NCBI GenBank assembly: GCA_021292165.1
Contig: CM037879.1
Coordinates: forward strand, 17,321,525-17,385,524
Source of the DNA: Shinisaurus crocodilurus
Lineage: Eukaryota > Chordata > Lepidosauria > Squamata > Shinisauridae
Direction: 5' to 3'
Length of the DNA: 64,000 nucleotides
Each line of letters begins with the position of its first letter. The stretch's first letter is position 1. Under the pieces are notes generated by a model, which did no database searches, had not been told where the DNA came from, and worked only from the letters and a program-made list of their open reading frames with translations. Below are positions 1 to 10,521 of this stretch, piece by piece. The translations under genes and the position numbers were made by a program.

Positions 1-1799
1 AAGATCCTTCTCACTTGTAGTATTGTTGAGCCAAGTGTCCCCCATTCTGTAACTCTGCATTTGGTTTCCTCTCCCTAGGTGCAGCACTTGGCATTTATCC
101 CTATTAAATTTCATTCTGTTGTTTTCGGCCCAGCGCTCCAGCCTATCGAGGTCGCTTTCAATTTTGTTTCTGTCTTCCAGAGTATTAGCTGTTCCACCCA
201 ACTTTGTGTCATCTGCAAATTTGATAAGCATTCCCTGTACCTCCCCATCCAGGTCATTAATAAAAATGTTGAAGAGCACTGAGCCCAGGACCGAGCCCTG
301 TGGTACCCCGCTCGTTACCTCTCCCCAGTTTGAGAAGCTACCATTGATAAGTACTCTTTGAGTCCGATTCTGTAGCCAATTGTGGATCCACCTGATAGTT
401 GTTCCATCTAGCCCACTCTTAGCTAGCTTGCTAATCAGGATATCATGAGGCACTTTGTCGAAAGCTTTGCTGAAGTCCAGATATATAATGTCCACCGCAT
501 TCCCACAGTCCACAAGGGAGGTTACCCGATCAAAAAATGAGATCAGATTAGTCTGACAGGATTTGTTCTTGACAAATCCATGCTGGCTTCTAGTAATCAC
601 TGCATTGTTTTCAAGGTGCTTGCAGACTGACTTTTTAATAATCTGCTCCAAAATTTTCCCAGGGATTGATGTCAGACTGACTGGCCTATAGTTCCCAGGT
701 TCTTCCTTCTTGCCCTTTTTGAAGATGGGAACAACATTTGCCCTCCTCCAGTCATCTGGCACTTCACCTGTCCTCCATGATTTCTCAAGGATAATAGACA
801 GTGGTTCTGAGAGTTCTTCTGCCAGTTCCTTTATTACTCTAGGATGCAGTTCATCAGGCCCTGGAGATTTAAACTCATTCAGAATAATCAGGTGCTCCTT
901 GGCCATTTGCCTATCAATCTCAAGCTGCAATCCTGCCCCTACAGTCTGCACTTCAGGTTTGCCAGGGGGGTCATAGACCCTCTTTTGGGAGAAGACCGAG
1001 TCGAAGTAGGAATTGAACACGTCTGCCTTTTCTTTGTCTTCTGTTATCAATTTGCCATCCTCATCGCGTAGTTGAACCACCATTTCTTTCCTCTGTCTTT
1101 TACTGTGCATGTTTCTGAAGAAAGCTTTCTTGTTGTTTTTAGCATCCCTCACTAACCTTAGCTCATTCTCAGCTTTAGCCTTCCTGACACTATTCCTGCA
1201 GTTCTGTGCTACCTGCCTGTACTCTTCCCTTGTAGCCTGGCCTTCCTTCCACTTCCTATACGTGTCCCTTTTTTTTTTCAGGTCATCTTTGAGTTTATTG
1301 TGAAGCCACATTGGCTTCTTCTGTTGCCCTCTGCCTTTTTTCCTTGTGGGAATTGTTTGCAATTGTGCCTTTAAAATTTCCTTTTTTAAAAACTCCCACC
1401 CATTCTGGGCTCCTTTTCTCATTAGAGTCGCTCACCATGGGATCTTACTTATCATTGTTCTGAGTCTGTTAAAATTGGCTTTCCTAAAATCCAGGGTACG
1501 TGTTTGGCTACACTCAACTTTTGCTCCCCTTAGAATCAAGAACTCAAGTATAACATGGTCACTTTCCCCCAGAGTTCCCGAAACTGCCACTTTATCTACT
1601 AACTCGTCTCTGTTGGTTACAATTAGGTCAAGGATAGCTGATCCTCTAGTTCCTTCCTCCACTTTCTGTAGGAGGAAGTTATCAGCAGCACAACTCAGGA
1701 ATTTCTTGGAGGGGCCATGTTTGGCTGAATAAGTCTCCCAACAGATATCAGGGAAATTGAAGTCACCCATTACTACCACATCATGCCTCCTCGAAACAT
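1..1799 (-). pseudogene. CR1 ORF2 fragment: APE endonuclease end plus reverse transcriptase
   Basis: The frame is open from about 1799 down to base 1 (about 600 codons) apart from a single TGA at 1432-1434. The endonuclease GDFN motif is at 1756-1767, followed by a SDH motif. The reverse transcriptase shows the finger/palm motifs YLDFSKAFD, SGVPQGS and the catalytic FADD at 208-219. CR1 ORF2 protein nicks target DNA and copies its own RNA into the site. The TGA could be a CpG transition of CGA, and everything downstream stays in the same frame, so this copy is young. The N-terminal half of the endonuclease is missing, so the copy itself cannot encode a full protein. Confidence 0.9.
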
Positions 1800-1833
1800 T
1801 TTAACTAATCAACATATATTCAGACTAATGAAA
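1..1833 (-). mobile_element. CR1 LINE retrotransposon, 5'-truncated, continuing past the left edge
   Basis: On the minus strand this stretch reads as the endonuclease C-terminal part followed by linker and reverse transcriptase of a chicken-repeat-1 (CR1) non-LTR retrotransposon. It is closely similar over its left 300 bases to the second CR1 at 32809-34034, differing at only about eight places, so both come from one subfamily. The 5' side stops where an LTR begins at 1834. The 3' end is outside the window. It lies in the LRPPRC intron downstream of the last exon seen here, in the same orientation as the gene. Confidence 0.93.
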
Positions 1834-2255
1834 TGTTACTGTGGAGAAAGCCAACCTAAGCCCCCTGCCTGACACACACACACTCACCAAGGAGGGGGGA
1901 AGGAGACCCGGGGGGGGGGGGGAGACAGCCAGTCTCCACAGATGACAAAGGGGACAAACAACATCTGCATAGAATCACCCCAGGGGGGAAGGCAGGAAGC
2001 ATCCCCAGGTTTGTCAATGCTCTTGCATATCAGCCCCATCTACATAAGACTTGAATACCTCTCCAGAGCAGACACTTCGGCACCCCTAAGAATTGGCCAC
2101 TCAACACCATAGGATGGGACCATTAAGCAAGTGGCTTCAAAGGGACCCCATCCCATGGGGGGAGGGCATCACCCCACCTGACCCAAAAGGCCGCCCCTCA
2201 GGGAGGGTGTCAACCCACCTGATCACGGAGGGAGGGGCTTCCTGAAACACCAAGG

Positions 2256-2262
2256 TATAAAA
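2256..2262 (+). promoter_or_regulatory. TATA box of the LTR
   Basis: TATAAAA in the middle of the LTR, about 410 bp upstream of the AATAAA signal. It would place the start of the retroelement transcript near 2285. Confidence 0.55.
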
Positions 2263-2390
2263 CACCCTGTGCAAGAGAACTGGGTTGTTGGACCTGATCA
2301 ACAATCTTGCCCCATGCCTGGGGTAAGAGAACGAAGGATCGGCAACCCCGGGTAGCCACACCCGGCACGCTCCAGCTAGCTGAAATCACT

Positions 2391-2551
2391 AGCCGCTTGG
2401 GTAGACCGGGCCTCCGCCGGGAACCCAGCTAGCCGCTTGGGTAGACCGGGCCTCCGCCGGGAACCCAGCTAGCCGCTTGGGTAGACCGGGCCTCCGCCGG
2501 GAACCCAGCTAGCAGCGTGCAGTTGACCGGGCCTCTGCTGGGACCCGAGCT
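2391..2551 (+). repeat. 40-bp minisatellite inside the LTR (about four copies)
   Basis: Three identical 40-bp units start at 2391, 2431 and 2471 (each begins AGCCGCTTGGGTAGACCGGG) and a diverged fourth occupies 2511-2551. The array sits downstream of the TATA box and upstream of the polyadenylation signal, in the transcribed part of the LTR. Confidence 0.93.
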
Positions 2552-2672
2552 GAACTAACTAGCTGAGAGCCCTGAAATCACGGTGTCCTTAAGACTTCTT
2601 GCTTGCTACTTTGTACCGTACTGATAAGCTGTATTGCTGGCGTGTGTCTGGGTTTGTGAAGGTAATGTTGTA

Positions 2673-2678
2673 AATAAA
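2673..2678 (+). terminator. Polyadenylation signal of the LTR
   Basis: AATAAA followed by a T-rich stretch, placed where the R region of the LTR should end. Confidence 0.55.
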
Positions 2679-2794
2679 CTTGTTTTCTAAAAGATACTTC
2701 TGTGGCTATAAGTTATCCCTTTGTTCTAGGCTAAGGGTAATAGTCGCTAGAGATCTCAGAGAAGGCCGCCCCAGGACTCGCTACCCCCTTAACA

Positions 2795-3331
2795 TTGAAC
2801 CCACGCAGAAGACCAAGTTGTCGGTCTTCCACTTGGTGGTAGCGGTGGGATAACTTATTAGCCCAGAATATCTCCCAGACCCAAAGTAGCAAGAGCCTAA
2901 GGATCACCATGGGCGACCCAGAGCCTGACGGAGCGACTGGGAGAGCCGAGCCACAGCGGTCCCTGCCCGCAAACCCCATCACCCCGGGGTTGGCGGCGCT
3001 GATCCGGCAGACGGAGCTGCTGGCGAGTCTGGCCCAGGGTGCCTGACCTAGGGGCCGCCCTATCCCAGTTCAGACAGATGGGAGAGAGGATGTGGTGACC
3101 GAGGACCCCGCTCCTCTGGATCCCCTGGAGCCCCTCGAGCTTCCCTCGGAATGGATGGCCCACGAGCGGGAGAGGATGGCCCACGAGCGCGAAATGATCC
3201 GGATACAGATGGAGTTGGCCAAGCTGCAGCTCGAGGCGGGGAAAATTCCCCCGACTGTCCCCGCCGCTCCTCCCCCTCCGTCGTGGGACCGCATTTTCAG
3301 CTGGATTGCTGTATATATGGTGCTACGATAG
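2795..3331 (+). pseudogene. Gypsy-type leader and degenerate gag N-terminus
   Basis: Sequence directly after the LTR. An ATG at 2909 opens 45 codons (MGDPEPDGATGRAEPQ...) and stops at a TGA at 3044-3046. The reading continues in another frame from about 3092 with an Arg/Glu-rich helical stretch containing a doubled MAHERE motif and then a Pro-rich segment, ending about 3300. This resembles the start of a squamate Gypsy gag. Protease, reverse transcriptase and integrase are absent. I could not identify a primer-binding site with confidence. Confidence 0.5.
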
Positions 3332-5240
3332 TTTAGAATTATTTGATTTTACTATTCTTACTGAGCTGAATGCTGTTTGTAATTAGTATTATTTTTCTTG
3401 TTTTTTATTCAATTGTATTTTTATGGGGCGATATCCAATTTGACACTAGTGCTAATGTAAATTATGTTGTACTAGCATAAGCAACCTCTAGCACAACCCA
3501 ACCTCTAGCTTTTGCTGGTGCAACAGGTTTCCCCGGAAAATCCATCGTGCCAGGCAACGCTATTGGCATTACGCTATTGGCAGAGCCCAAATGTGTGATG
3601 CACAGAGACCACGAAGAACTTGTATTGATTTTATATTGTGAATTTCTGTGTTAGAAAGTGCCTTGAGAGGGTTTGACCTATAAAAAAGACAGCCTATAAA
3701 TATTTTTGAATAAATAAATGCTGCATAGAAGAAGGCAAATTAAAGAGCTGAAAAGTGAACGGAACAGCATTGTTTAAACTATGCAAGAGTATTCTCTTGC
3801 CTTGTGCAAAACAGTTCAAAAACAATGCTATAACAGCACCCCAGCATGCCCACCTGCTCTTGGGTCTACGCAACACCCCACGTATTTGCACTGGGGCCTT
3901 CACAAGAGGAGTCTTGCCCTGCAGTATGTTTATTCCCCCACCACTGAAACTTTTGACAGACTTTCAGTCATTTACTAATCTAGTAAACAAATTGTCAGCT
4001 TTCTTTAATTTCTATTGTTACTAAATAACCACCTGTTTTAACTTTGTTTCACTTAACAATTAACGAGTATGGTGTCAGCAGATGGCAACTGTCTAAAAAA
4101 CATTAATTCCAGAAACTTTCCCTCTTGTTGATACCAGGAGAGAAAGTAGACATCTGGCATTCTTGCTTGCCCTTTTTATGTTCATTGGATTAGGATTTCT
4201 TAGACTTCCTTAACCTTGACAGATTCTCATTTGAGCTTTTTAACAGGGATTGGTCTCATTCCCTCCACATTTTAACCTCTTTGATAAACCCATTGGTGAT
4301 TCAAAACTAAAACATGTCCCATCAGACAGTGTATTTTTGCTTCAAATGAACACTGAAATAGTAATTCAGGCAACGCTGTAATACTTTTCAGTATTTTCTT
4401 TCACTATTTTCTTATTTAAGCAATTGTTAATGAACCACTTCATCATTAACTAAAAATGAACCCTTGTTTTCTTTCTTTATATTTGAAAATATTTCACCTT
4501 TTCAAAAGATTAAGTTGTCTCTTTTCTTCTCACTAATGTAAAACTGGTCAACTAATATTGAGTTGGGGGTCAGGGAGAAATACAACTGTGTTAGAGGAAC
4601 ATAATCACAATCTGGGAAGGCTCGAAGGCTGCCCTTTTGACTTATCAATTTCAGTAAGCAAAATTTCAATCAAGCTAGATAAAATATACTAATCCTAAAT
4701 AGACCAAGTTTGTCACCTACCACTTTCTATAAGCTGCTTACCATAGTGGGAGAAAAAATGCTAAATTAAATGCCAAACAGTAGCAGACAGCACTTGTTTG
4801 CCTGATTAACTTGTAGACAAGCATTACAAATAAATCTGAGCAAGCTCTGCAGCAAATTAAATTCCAGTGCTTTAAAGAACAAAGAATTTGTTGGGAAAGA
4901 GGATTAGCAACTTTACACCCAGGAATGCGGGTTTAATTTAATTGTTCCACAATGCGAGATTTAATATGCAAATATCATTTGGATATTTAATAGTGAAATT
5001 GACAAAGTAAGGAAACAATTTCAATATACAGCCAGGCTGTCTTACTTCTAACTGTAATTATACACAATAAAAAAAAAGCTGGCCAGGTCTCCCTCTCAGT
5101 CTCCACCCCCTTCCATTACTAGGATTGGATTCTATTAACGTTAATCAGAACAAGCCTAATTAAAGGTTAAAAACTTTAAATATATTCTAATTAAAACTCT
5201 AAATAGCTGCATGATTAGAGTACTGCAGTTATAGTCCCAC
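3332..5240. other. LRPPRC intron, left part, mostly unique
   Basis: AT-rich intron sequence downstream of LRPPRC exon 14 of this window. An old LINE or SINE tail (GCCTTGAGAGG, then AATAAATAAATG) ends near 3720. At 3584-3610 is a remnant of the TIR family seen intact at 49622-49825. I see no further LRPPRC exon here; the next coding exon must lie left of position 1. Confidence 0.6.
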
Positions 5241-5347
5241 CTCAATGACCTTCTTGGCTTCTTTGTATTTGCCAGTACTCAGGAAGACAAAGAAGAGATC
5301 ATAGAGCATTGTCATTTCACCTCTCTCTTGGCTCACAAAGTCGATAG
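5241..5347 (-). CDS. LRPPRC: LRPPRC coding exon (14th in window)
   Basis: 107 nt, acceptor TCTCTAG, donor GTGGGA. With the single G carried from the previous exon it encodes [20 protein letters not shown] and continues to KKVIE, ending in phase 0. This is a helix-turn-helix PPR pair and is almost identical to the human counterpart over FVSQE-GEM-MLYDLFF. It is the most C-terminal coding sequence visible; the next exon is off the left edge. Confidence 0.96.
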
Positions 5348-6059
5348 CTAGAGAAATTAAAAACAAAACAAAACTCATTAGGTTACCTGTTTAGAGCAGA
5401 AAAGAACATGTCACAAGGCAAATAGCCATGTCAATGAACAGCCATGCTATAGGGAAAAGTATGTGACCCCCTTATAGCTAGTCGTTAAAATGCCTTTTAC
5501 AGTTCCCTTTACCATTATCTGCAGCACACTTTCTAGAGGAGTTTAGTTTTACTAAGATGTTGTGTAGCACTTGGGCCATGTGGAAAATGAGAATTAGCTC
5601 TTTTTCTGATGAAGATATATAGGGGAAAATTAATTAACTCTCCAATATGGGCAGAACAAAACATGGTCATGGCCAGAACATCACAGTTTACAATAACTAA
5701 TAGCCAAATCTATTAGAAATAATAAAATTACATCACAATGTCTTCACTCCTCATCTAACTTATGACTGGGAGGGGCCATGTGATACATCCCGCCCCTTAC
5801 TTCTTCAGAGAGCTTCTGCGAGGCCCATGAGGTCTTGTTGGTATCCCAACACCAAATACCGGAATATTTTTTAATAATCCTCATGATTATAGGACATCAT
5901 TCAAATATGCAGTAACAAACATTTCTGGTTTGGGCCTCAGTAACAAACTGCCAAACTTCGCAGATTAAAGGTTGCTCCCCTTCCAGTAACAACCACAATG
6001 AGCAAAAACAAAACACAAAAAACACAACCCCATCCCAATGCATAATAGTAGCAACCAAC
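5348..6059. other. LRPPRC intron, no recognised elements
   Basis: 712 bp of AT-rich intron. I recognise no repeat family or conserved motif in it. Confidence 0.6.
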
Positions 6060-6184
6060 CTTTCTGCAATAGTTCAGTGTTTCCCTTCTCTATTAACGCA
6101 CACAAGATATCATGAAGTCTAGGGAGTTTGCCATACTTCTTCAAGCAGTCAAAGGCAGCTTCCAGGGCTGCTTCTAAGTCATTC
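6060..6184 (-). CDS. LRPPRC: LRPPRC coding exon (13th in window)
   Basis: 125 nt, acceptor TTTTAAG, donor GTTGGT (a weaker GT donor than most in this gene). Two bases from exon 12 complete a Lys codon, then NDLEAALEAAFDCLKKYGK and LPRLHDILCALIEKGNTELL. It spans the end of one PPR and the start of the next. An open frame runs a short way past the donor into the intron but has no support as coding. Confidence 0.96.
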
Positions 6185-7921
6185 CTTAAAAGAAAATCCA
6201 CAACAATTTTTTCAGATGAATGTATATGTCAAACTTTAGAAACATTGGAACATCATATCCCCAATTTATAGCTTCAGAGTTCAGTTCAAAATATATTGTG
6301 GACATCCAATACATCCAGTTCTTTTTCTAATATTTCCTTCAACTTCTCAAAAGGCACCCATTCAGAAGTTTTGATAATAGACAAATTTAATCATTTAAAT
6401 TCTAAAAGACATCTTAAGCAAATTCCAATTAGTGCTAATTTATTATATAGCAGTTCATTTTGAGCACTCATATCTTGTGACAAATATAAACTCAGGTCTA
6501 CACTGAGCAATGTGGGGCCTGCAGAAACTGAGTATATTTTCCTGATGAACAATTAATTCTGCTAACACACGGTTGTGCCCCCAATAGAATAACCACTGTT
6601 CTTAACTTACGCGGTTGCTAAGTAGAGAAAGCGGTTTATAAACATTTTGATTGCATATTTTGTACAGTGAGTTGGAAAGATAATGAAAATTAATGCAAGT
6701 GTTAGAGACAAAGTATAGCATCCTCCGGGGAAAAAAGCTTGAAACAACTGATGCATTAGATGACTCTGAGACTGAAAATTTTGAACTTACAATTAGCCTT
6801 GAATGTCATATTTTACCAGGAAATATATTTTGTTATACTACCCTATAAACAATACAATTTTTTTAAAGAAATCCACTGTAATATTTATAGCCTTGAATTG
6901 CCATTTTAAAAAGGTATTCAAATTTTGAAAAATTATGACATTATACCAATATAGAAGAAATGGTGGATTTACTGCAATCCATATAAAATTGTAAAAATGA
7001 GCCTAGTTTGATGGATCTCTACCTTACCCCCTTTACTGAGCCCTGTTTACAGTGCATCTTCTGGCACCCCACAGAGTCATTTGAATTATTGTCATTTGGG
7101 GTGAAGACTAAATTACAGGTTAATTTCAAAACTGCAAGTGGATGATGCAGGCTAGATTACTGTCATACAAAAGAAATACTATGGTAGCTACCACAGATGG
7201 GTATAAAGCTTTATATAATCAGTGTTTTCTTCTGCTCTGGATGCAGGTTCAGTTAACACCCATAGAAACAAACTTGAGAACAACTCCCAATAATTCCACC
7301 TAGGGTGCAATCAAATATATACATTCAAGTTCTCTCTGTTTATGTTCAGCTACTGTCAGTGCCTCTGAAAAGAGCAACAGTACTGTCTCAGCTGCATTCC
7401 CACAGCACTAAATTGACTGTTTAGGTCAAAGCTATCAATAAATGAATGAATAATTGGAATGCCAATCAAACAGACACATTAATAGCGTACAGGCAGCAGA
7501 TACATATTTCTGAAGATATTCAGCATGTGTGTGTCTGTAAAATAAGGAGTCCATGAAAGGCAAATGGGTTAAAAATAACATACAAGCAGCCATGATTGAA
7601 TGTCTAAGCATCTATGAATGTTTCACCAGTCATAAACGCACCTCTTCACCTAGTGTTATGAGATCACTAGAATGCTACTATGGCTTTTGATGATATTTTC
7701 AAGAGATTGCAAAATGTTAGTTCTCTAACAATACTATTGCACAGTCCAATTTTAAGAAGTGAATCAATCTTATAGAAAGTAGAGAAATTCAAGGGCTTGT
7801 TTCCAAATTATTAAGCATGTCCTGACACTTTCCTGCCTACACCCTTCCCACTACACAACCCCTTCACTTCCTCAAAAGCTATGCTTGATGAGGGACCCTC
7901 CAAAAGAACATGATGCAGCAT
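6185..7921. other. Large LRPPRC intron, unique part
   Basis: First 1.7 kb of the 12.9 kb intron between exons 13 and 12 of the window. AT-rich with no element that I can name. Confidence 0.5.
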
Positions 7922-8105
7922 GAGTCCCCGCTTGGCCATGAAGCTCACTGGGTGACTTTGGGCCAGTCACTGACTCTCAGCCTAACCTACCTCACAGGGT
8001 TGTTGTGAGGATAACATGGAGAGGAGGAGGACTATGTAAGCCACCTTGGGTTCCTTGCAGGAAAAAAGGCGGGGTATAAATATAATAAATAAATAAATAA
8101 ATAAA
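7922..8105 (+). mobile_element. tRNA-derived squamate SINE, 5'-truncated
   Basis: Body and tail of the SINE family found in fuller form at 8721, 44757 and 56047. It begins within the region after the B box, reads through the conserved GGGTGACTTTGGGCCAGTCAC block, and ends in the LINE-like tail GGCGGGGTATAAATATAATAA followed by AAAT repeats. The tRNA head is missing. Confidence 0.85.
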
Positions 8106-8320
8106 ATGAGGGATGTCGGAGCAATGAGTGAGGGAGAACTGGTAGAAACTGGGAACTACGCTGTGCACAAACAGAAGTGCCCCTGTTCAAGTGTGTGGCA
8201 CTTTGGATCCAAGCCAAGATTTCTAGTCAGCTAATTTGAAAATCAAATATATAACTTGTAACAACATAATATCCACCAATGAAATACTCAATTGGACTAT
8301 ACTGTGCACACCAATGCAAA

Positions 8321-8365
8321 GCGCGCGCGTGCGCACACACACACACACGCGTGTGCGTGCGCACG
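8321..8365. repeat. Alternating purine-pyrimidine tract (CG/CA)
   Basis: About 45 bp of nearly perfect alternation, starting GCGCGCGCGTGCGC, passing through a CA run and ending GTGTGCGTGCGCACG. Such tracts can adopt left-handed Z-DNA. Confidence 0.85.
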
Positions 8366-8720
8366 TTAAAAAAAACTTTCATAGACTTTGATCCAGGCTT
8401 GCCAAATCAATTTCCTATTCGACCTACCTTGCTTTATCACATTTATCATCATCATCATCAGTATTCGTATACCGCTCCACATCAAGCAGACTCTGGAGCT
8501 GTGAATACAGTGGTCCTACCATCCCCCATTTCCAATACTGGTAATTAAATGACCAAGTGTTTTCCTGATGCTAAGCTATTACATCAAACCAGAACCCCTC
8601 ACAAGAGCACAACTCCTGAGCAAGTTAATCAAGAAAAGCAAAGTCTGATTTACTACTAGTCACGTAAACTAGGGCAAAAAAGACTAAAGTTTGCAGTGAA
8701 AATATATGACTCTATGAAGT

Positions 8721-8963
8721 GCTTTATTTATTTATTTATTTATTTATACCCCGCCTTTTTTCCTGCAAGGAACCCAAGGCGGCTTACATAATCCTCCTCC
8801 TCCTCCCCATTTTATCCTCACAACAACCCTGTGAGGTAGGATAGGCTGAGAGTCAGTGACTGGCCCCAAGTCACCCAGTGAGTTTCATGGCCGAGCAGGG
8901 ACTAGAACCCAGATCTCCCGAGTCCCAGTCCAACACTCTCACCACTAGGCCACACTGGCTCTT
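8721..8963 (-). mobile_element. tRNA-derived squamate SINE, near full length
   Basis: Read on the minus strand it has a tRNA-like head with an A box (TGGTGAGAGTG region) and a B box matching GGTTCTAGTCC, then the shared body with GGGTGACTT(G)GGGCCAGTCA, and an L2-like tail ending in an AAATA repeat at 8721. The head makes it a Pol III-transcribed SINE, not a tRNA gene. Confidence 0.88.
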
Positions 8964-9427
8964 TAGGCTCAACTAAACACAGGAGATCAGCATGCAATGC
9001 TTACTGCTTTAAAAACATGCAACCACATGTGAAAAGTGGTTCATGTGAATTGGCTACCCATGGAGTTTTGCTGTGTATTAATATTTTTGACTGCATGGTG
9101 AAAAAAACTGGAACATCAACAGGAAGCTGCTCACAATAATGATTTGTTATACAGATCAGCCTTAAAATAGCTGTAGTTCAAGAGGTAAGTCTTTTGCAAC
9201 CTAACTTTAGGAATGCAGTTATTATATATAAATTAGTACACAGGAACTTTTAAGTCTTGAAGAGAATTTATATCTATAGGCACAGTCCACCAAACGTGTA
9301 AGCTATAGAAGATCCCCTCCTACTGGGATTGCAGAGGAAAACCCTCCACTGGATGCTGACCTTTGGCTTTTCAAATGAAGGGAGCTATGCTAACCTTTGA
9401 AGAACAGATGTATCTGATATAAAACTG

Positions 9428-9646
9428 ACCGTATTTTTCGCTCCATAAGACGCACTTTCCCCCACCAAAAAACTAGGTGGAAATGTCTGTGCGTCCTATG
9501 GAGCAAATATAGTTAAAAAAAAATTTTTTTTATAATTTATTTATTTTATTTTTTTTACTTTCCTCTGCTGGTCCGGAAGAGCGGAGGACTCCTGGGCAGG
9601 GCGGGGTAAGCCCCCGCCTCTCAGCTGATTCCCCGCGGAACAGCTG

Positions 9647-9687
<41 letters not shown>

Positions 9688-9931
9688 TACTACTACTACT
9701 ACTACTATTACTATTATCATCATCATTATTTATTTATTTATTAATTTTTACTTTCCTCTGCTGGTCCGGAAGAGCAGATGACTCCTGGGCAGGGCGGGGA
9801 ATCCCCGCCTCTCAGCTGATTCCTCGCGGAACAGCTGATTATTATTATCATTATTATTATTATTATTTGTACCATACAGTTTTTAAGTGCGTCTTATGGT
9901 CTGGTGCGTCTTATGGCGCGAAAACTGCGGT
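9428..9931. mobile_element. Short TIR DNA element with internal duplication
   Basis: The ends are inverted copies: 9428-9455 and 9904-9931 match over 28 bp with about three mismatches (core CCATAAGACGCAC). No transposase is present, so it is a non-autonomous element. Its interior holds two copies of a roughly 100-bp block (starting CTTTCCTCTGCTGGTCCGGA at about 9559 and 9752) separated by ATT/ACT microsatellite. Confidence 0.8.
9647..9731. repeat. ATT/ACT trinucleotide microsatellite
   Basis: About 12 ATT units followed by ACT units and degenerate ATT/ATC, lying between the two internal duplicates of the TIR element at 9428-9931. Confidence 0.92.
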
Positions 9932-10421
9932 ACTTTTATTGTTCTCCTTGCTGAGAAATATTATCAGATTACATTTACCTGGAAGGATCCAGAACTAGAG
10001 TACACTGCTAATAAATTCAAAAATGAAGCTGAGCAGTCCAGTGTACATTTAATAAAGTTAAATACAAGATACTTCATCTATGCTAATCTTGCTATTCAAA
10101 ATGGTAAATCAAAATGCTGTGTAAAACTCATGGCACTGTTCTATGCAATTAGAATAGTTCTACCTTATTACAGATCAAATTACTTGCACTTTCCCCCCAC
10201 TTTGGGCACATTTCTGCAACTGTTCTTAATATATAGTTTATACACACAGTTTGCATCTGTTGCTATTCAGGGATATTTGTTTTTTTATATATATTTTTAA
10301 GAGTGGTATTCTATTCTGACCTGTGCATCAGCTAGAACCTCAGGCATGTGTATTAATCTCGATTCTCACATAACATCACAGAGGTCTTAAATCTCTTTCA
10401 TTTGGACTTCTCTATTTGTGA

Positions 10422-10521
10422 TGCAGCCTAAGAACCCTAAGAATGAATATACTCAGAAGTCAGCCCCACAATGTTCTAGGGGGCTTACTTCCAGGTAAGT
10501 GTGCATAGGATTGCAGCTTAA
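10422..10521. repeat. Small TIR repeat, caatcctatg family
   Basis: A roughly 100-bp element with ends related to TGCAATCCTATGCACACTTA and its reverse complement. Relatives occur at 18003, 21045, 30246 and 59532. The right end here reads GTGTGCATAGGATTGCAGC. Confidence 0.65.

Larger units (their letters stand above)
1834..2794 (+). mobile_element. LTR of a Gypsy-type (Ty3-like) retrotransposon
   Basis: The 961-bp unit begins TGTTA and ends TAACA, a perfect 5-bp inverted terminal pair typical of an LTR. Inside it are a TATA box (TATAAAA, 2256-2262) and a polyadenylation signal (AATAAA, 2673-2678) in the right order for U3-R-U5. A gag-like leader follows directly. No matching 3' LTR is in the window, so the element is truncated. 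Gypsy rather than ERV is a judgement from the gag-like text and could be wrong. Confidence 0.72.

Noticed and set aside
1346..1732. 128-codon plus-strand frame
   Set aside because: Antisense shadow of the CR1 endonuclease and linker.
5965..6201. 78-codon frame containing LRPPRC-like sequence as a separate gene
   Set aside because: It is LRPPRC exon 13 of the window with intron read-through at both ends.
9541..9726. 61-codon minus-strand frame rich in Ile and Val
   Set aside because: Translation of the ATT/ACT microsatellite in the TIR element.
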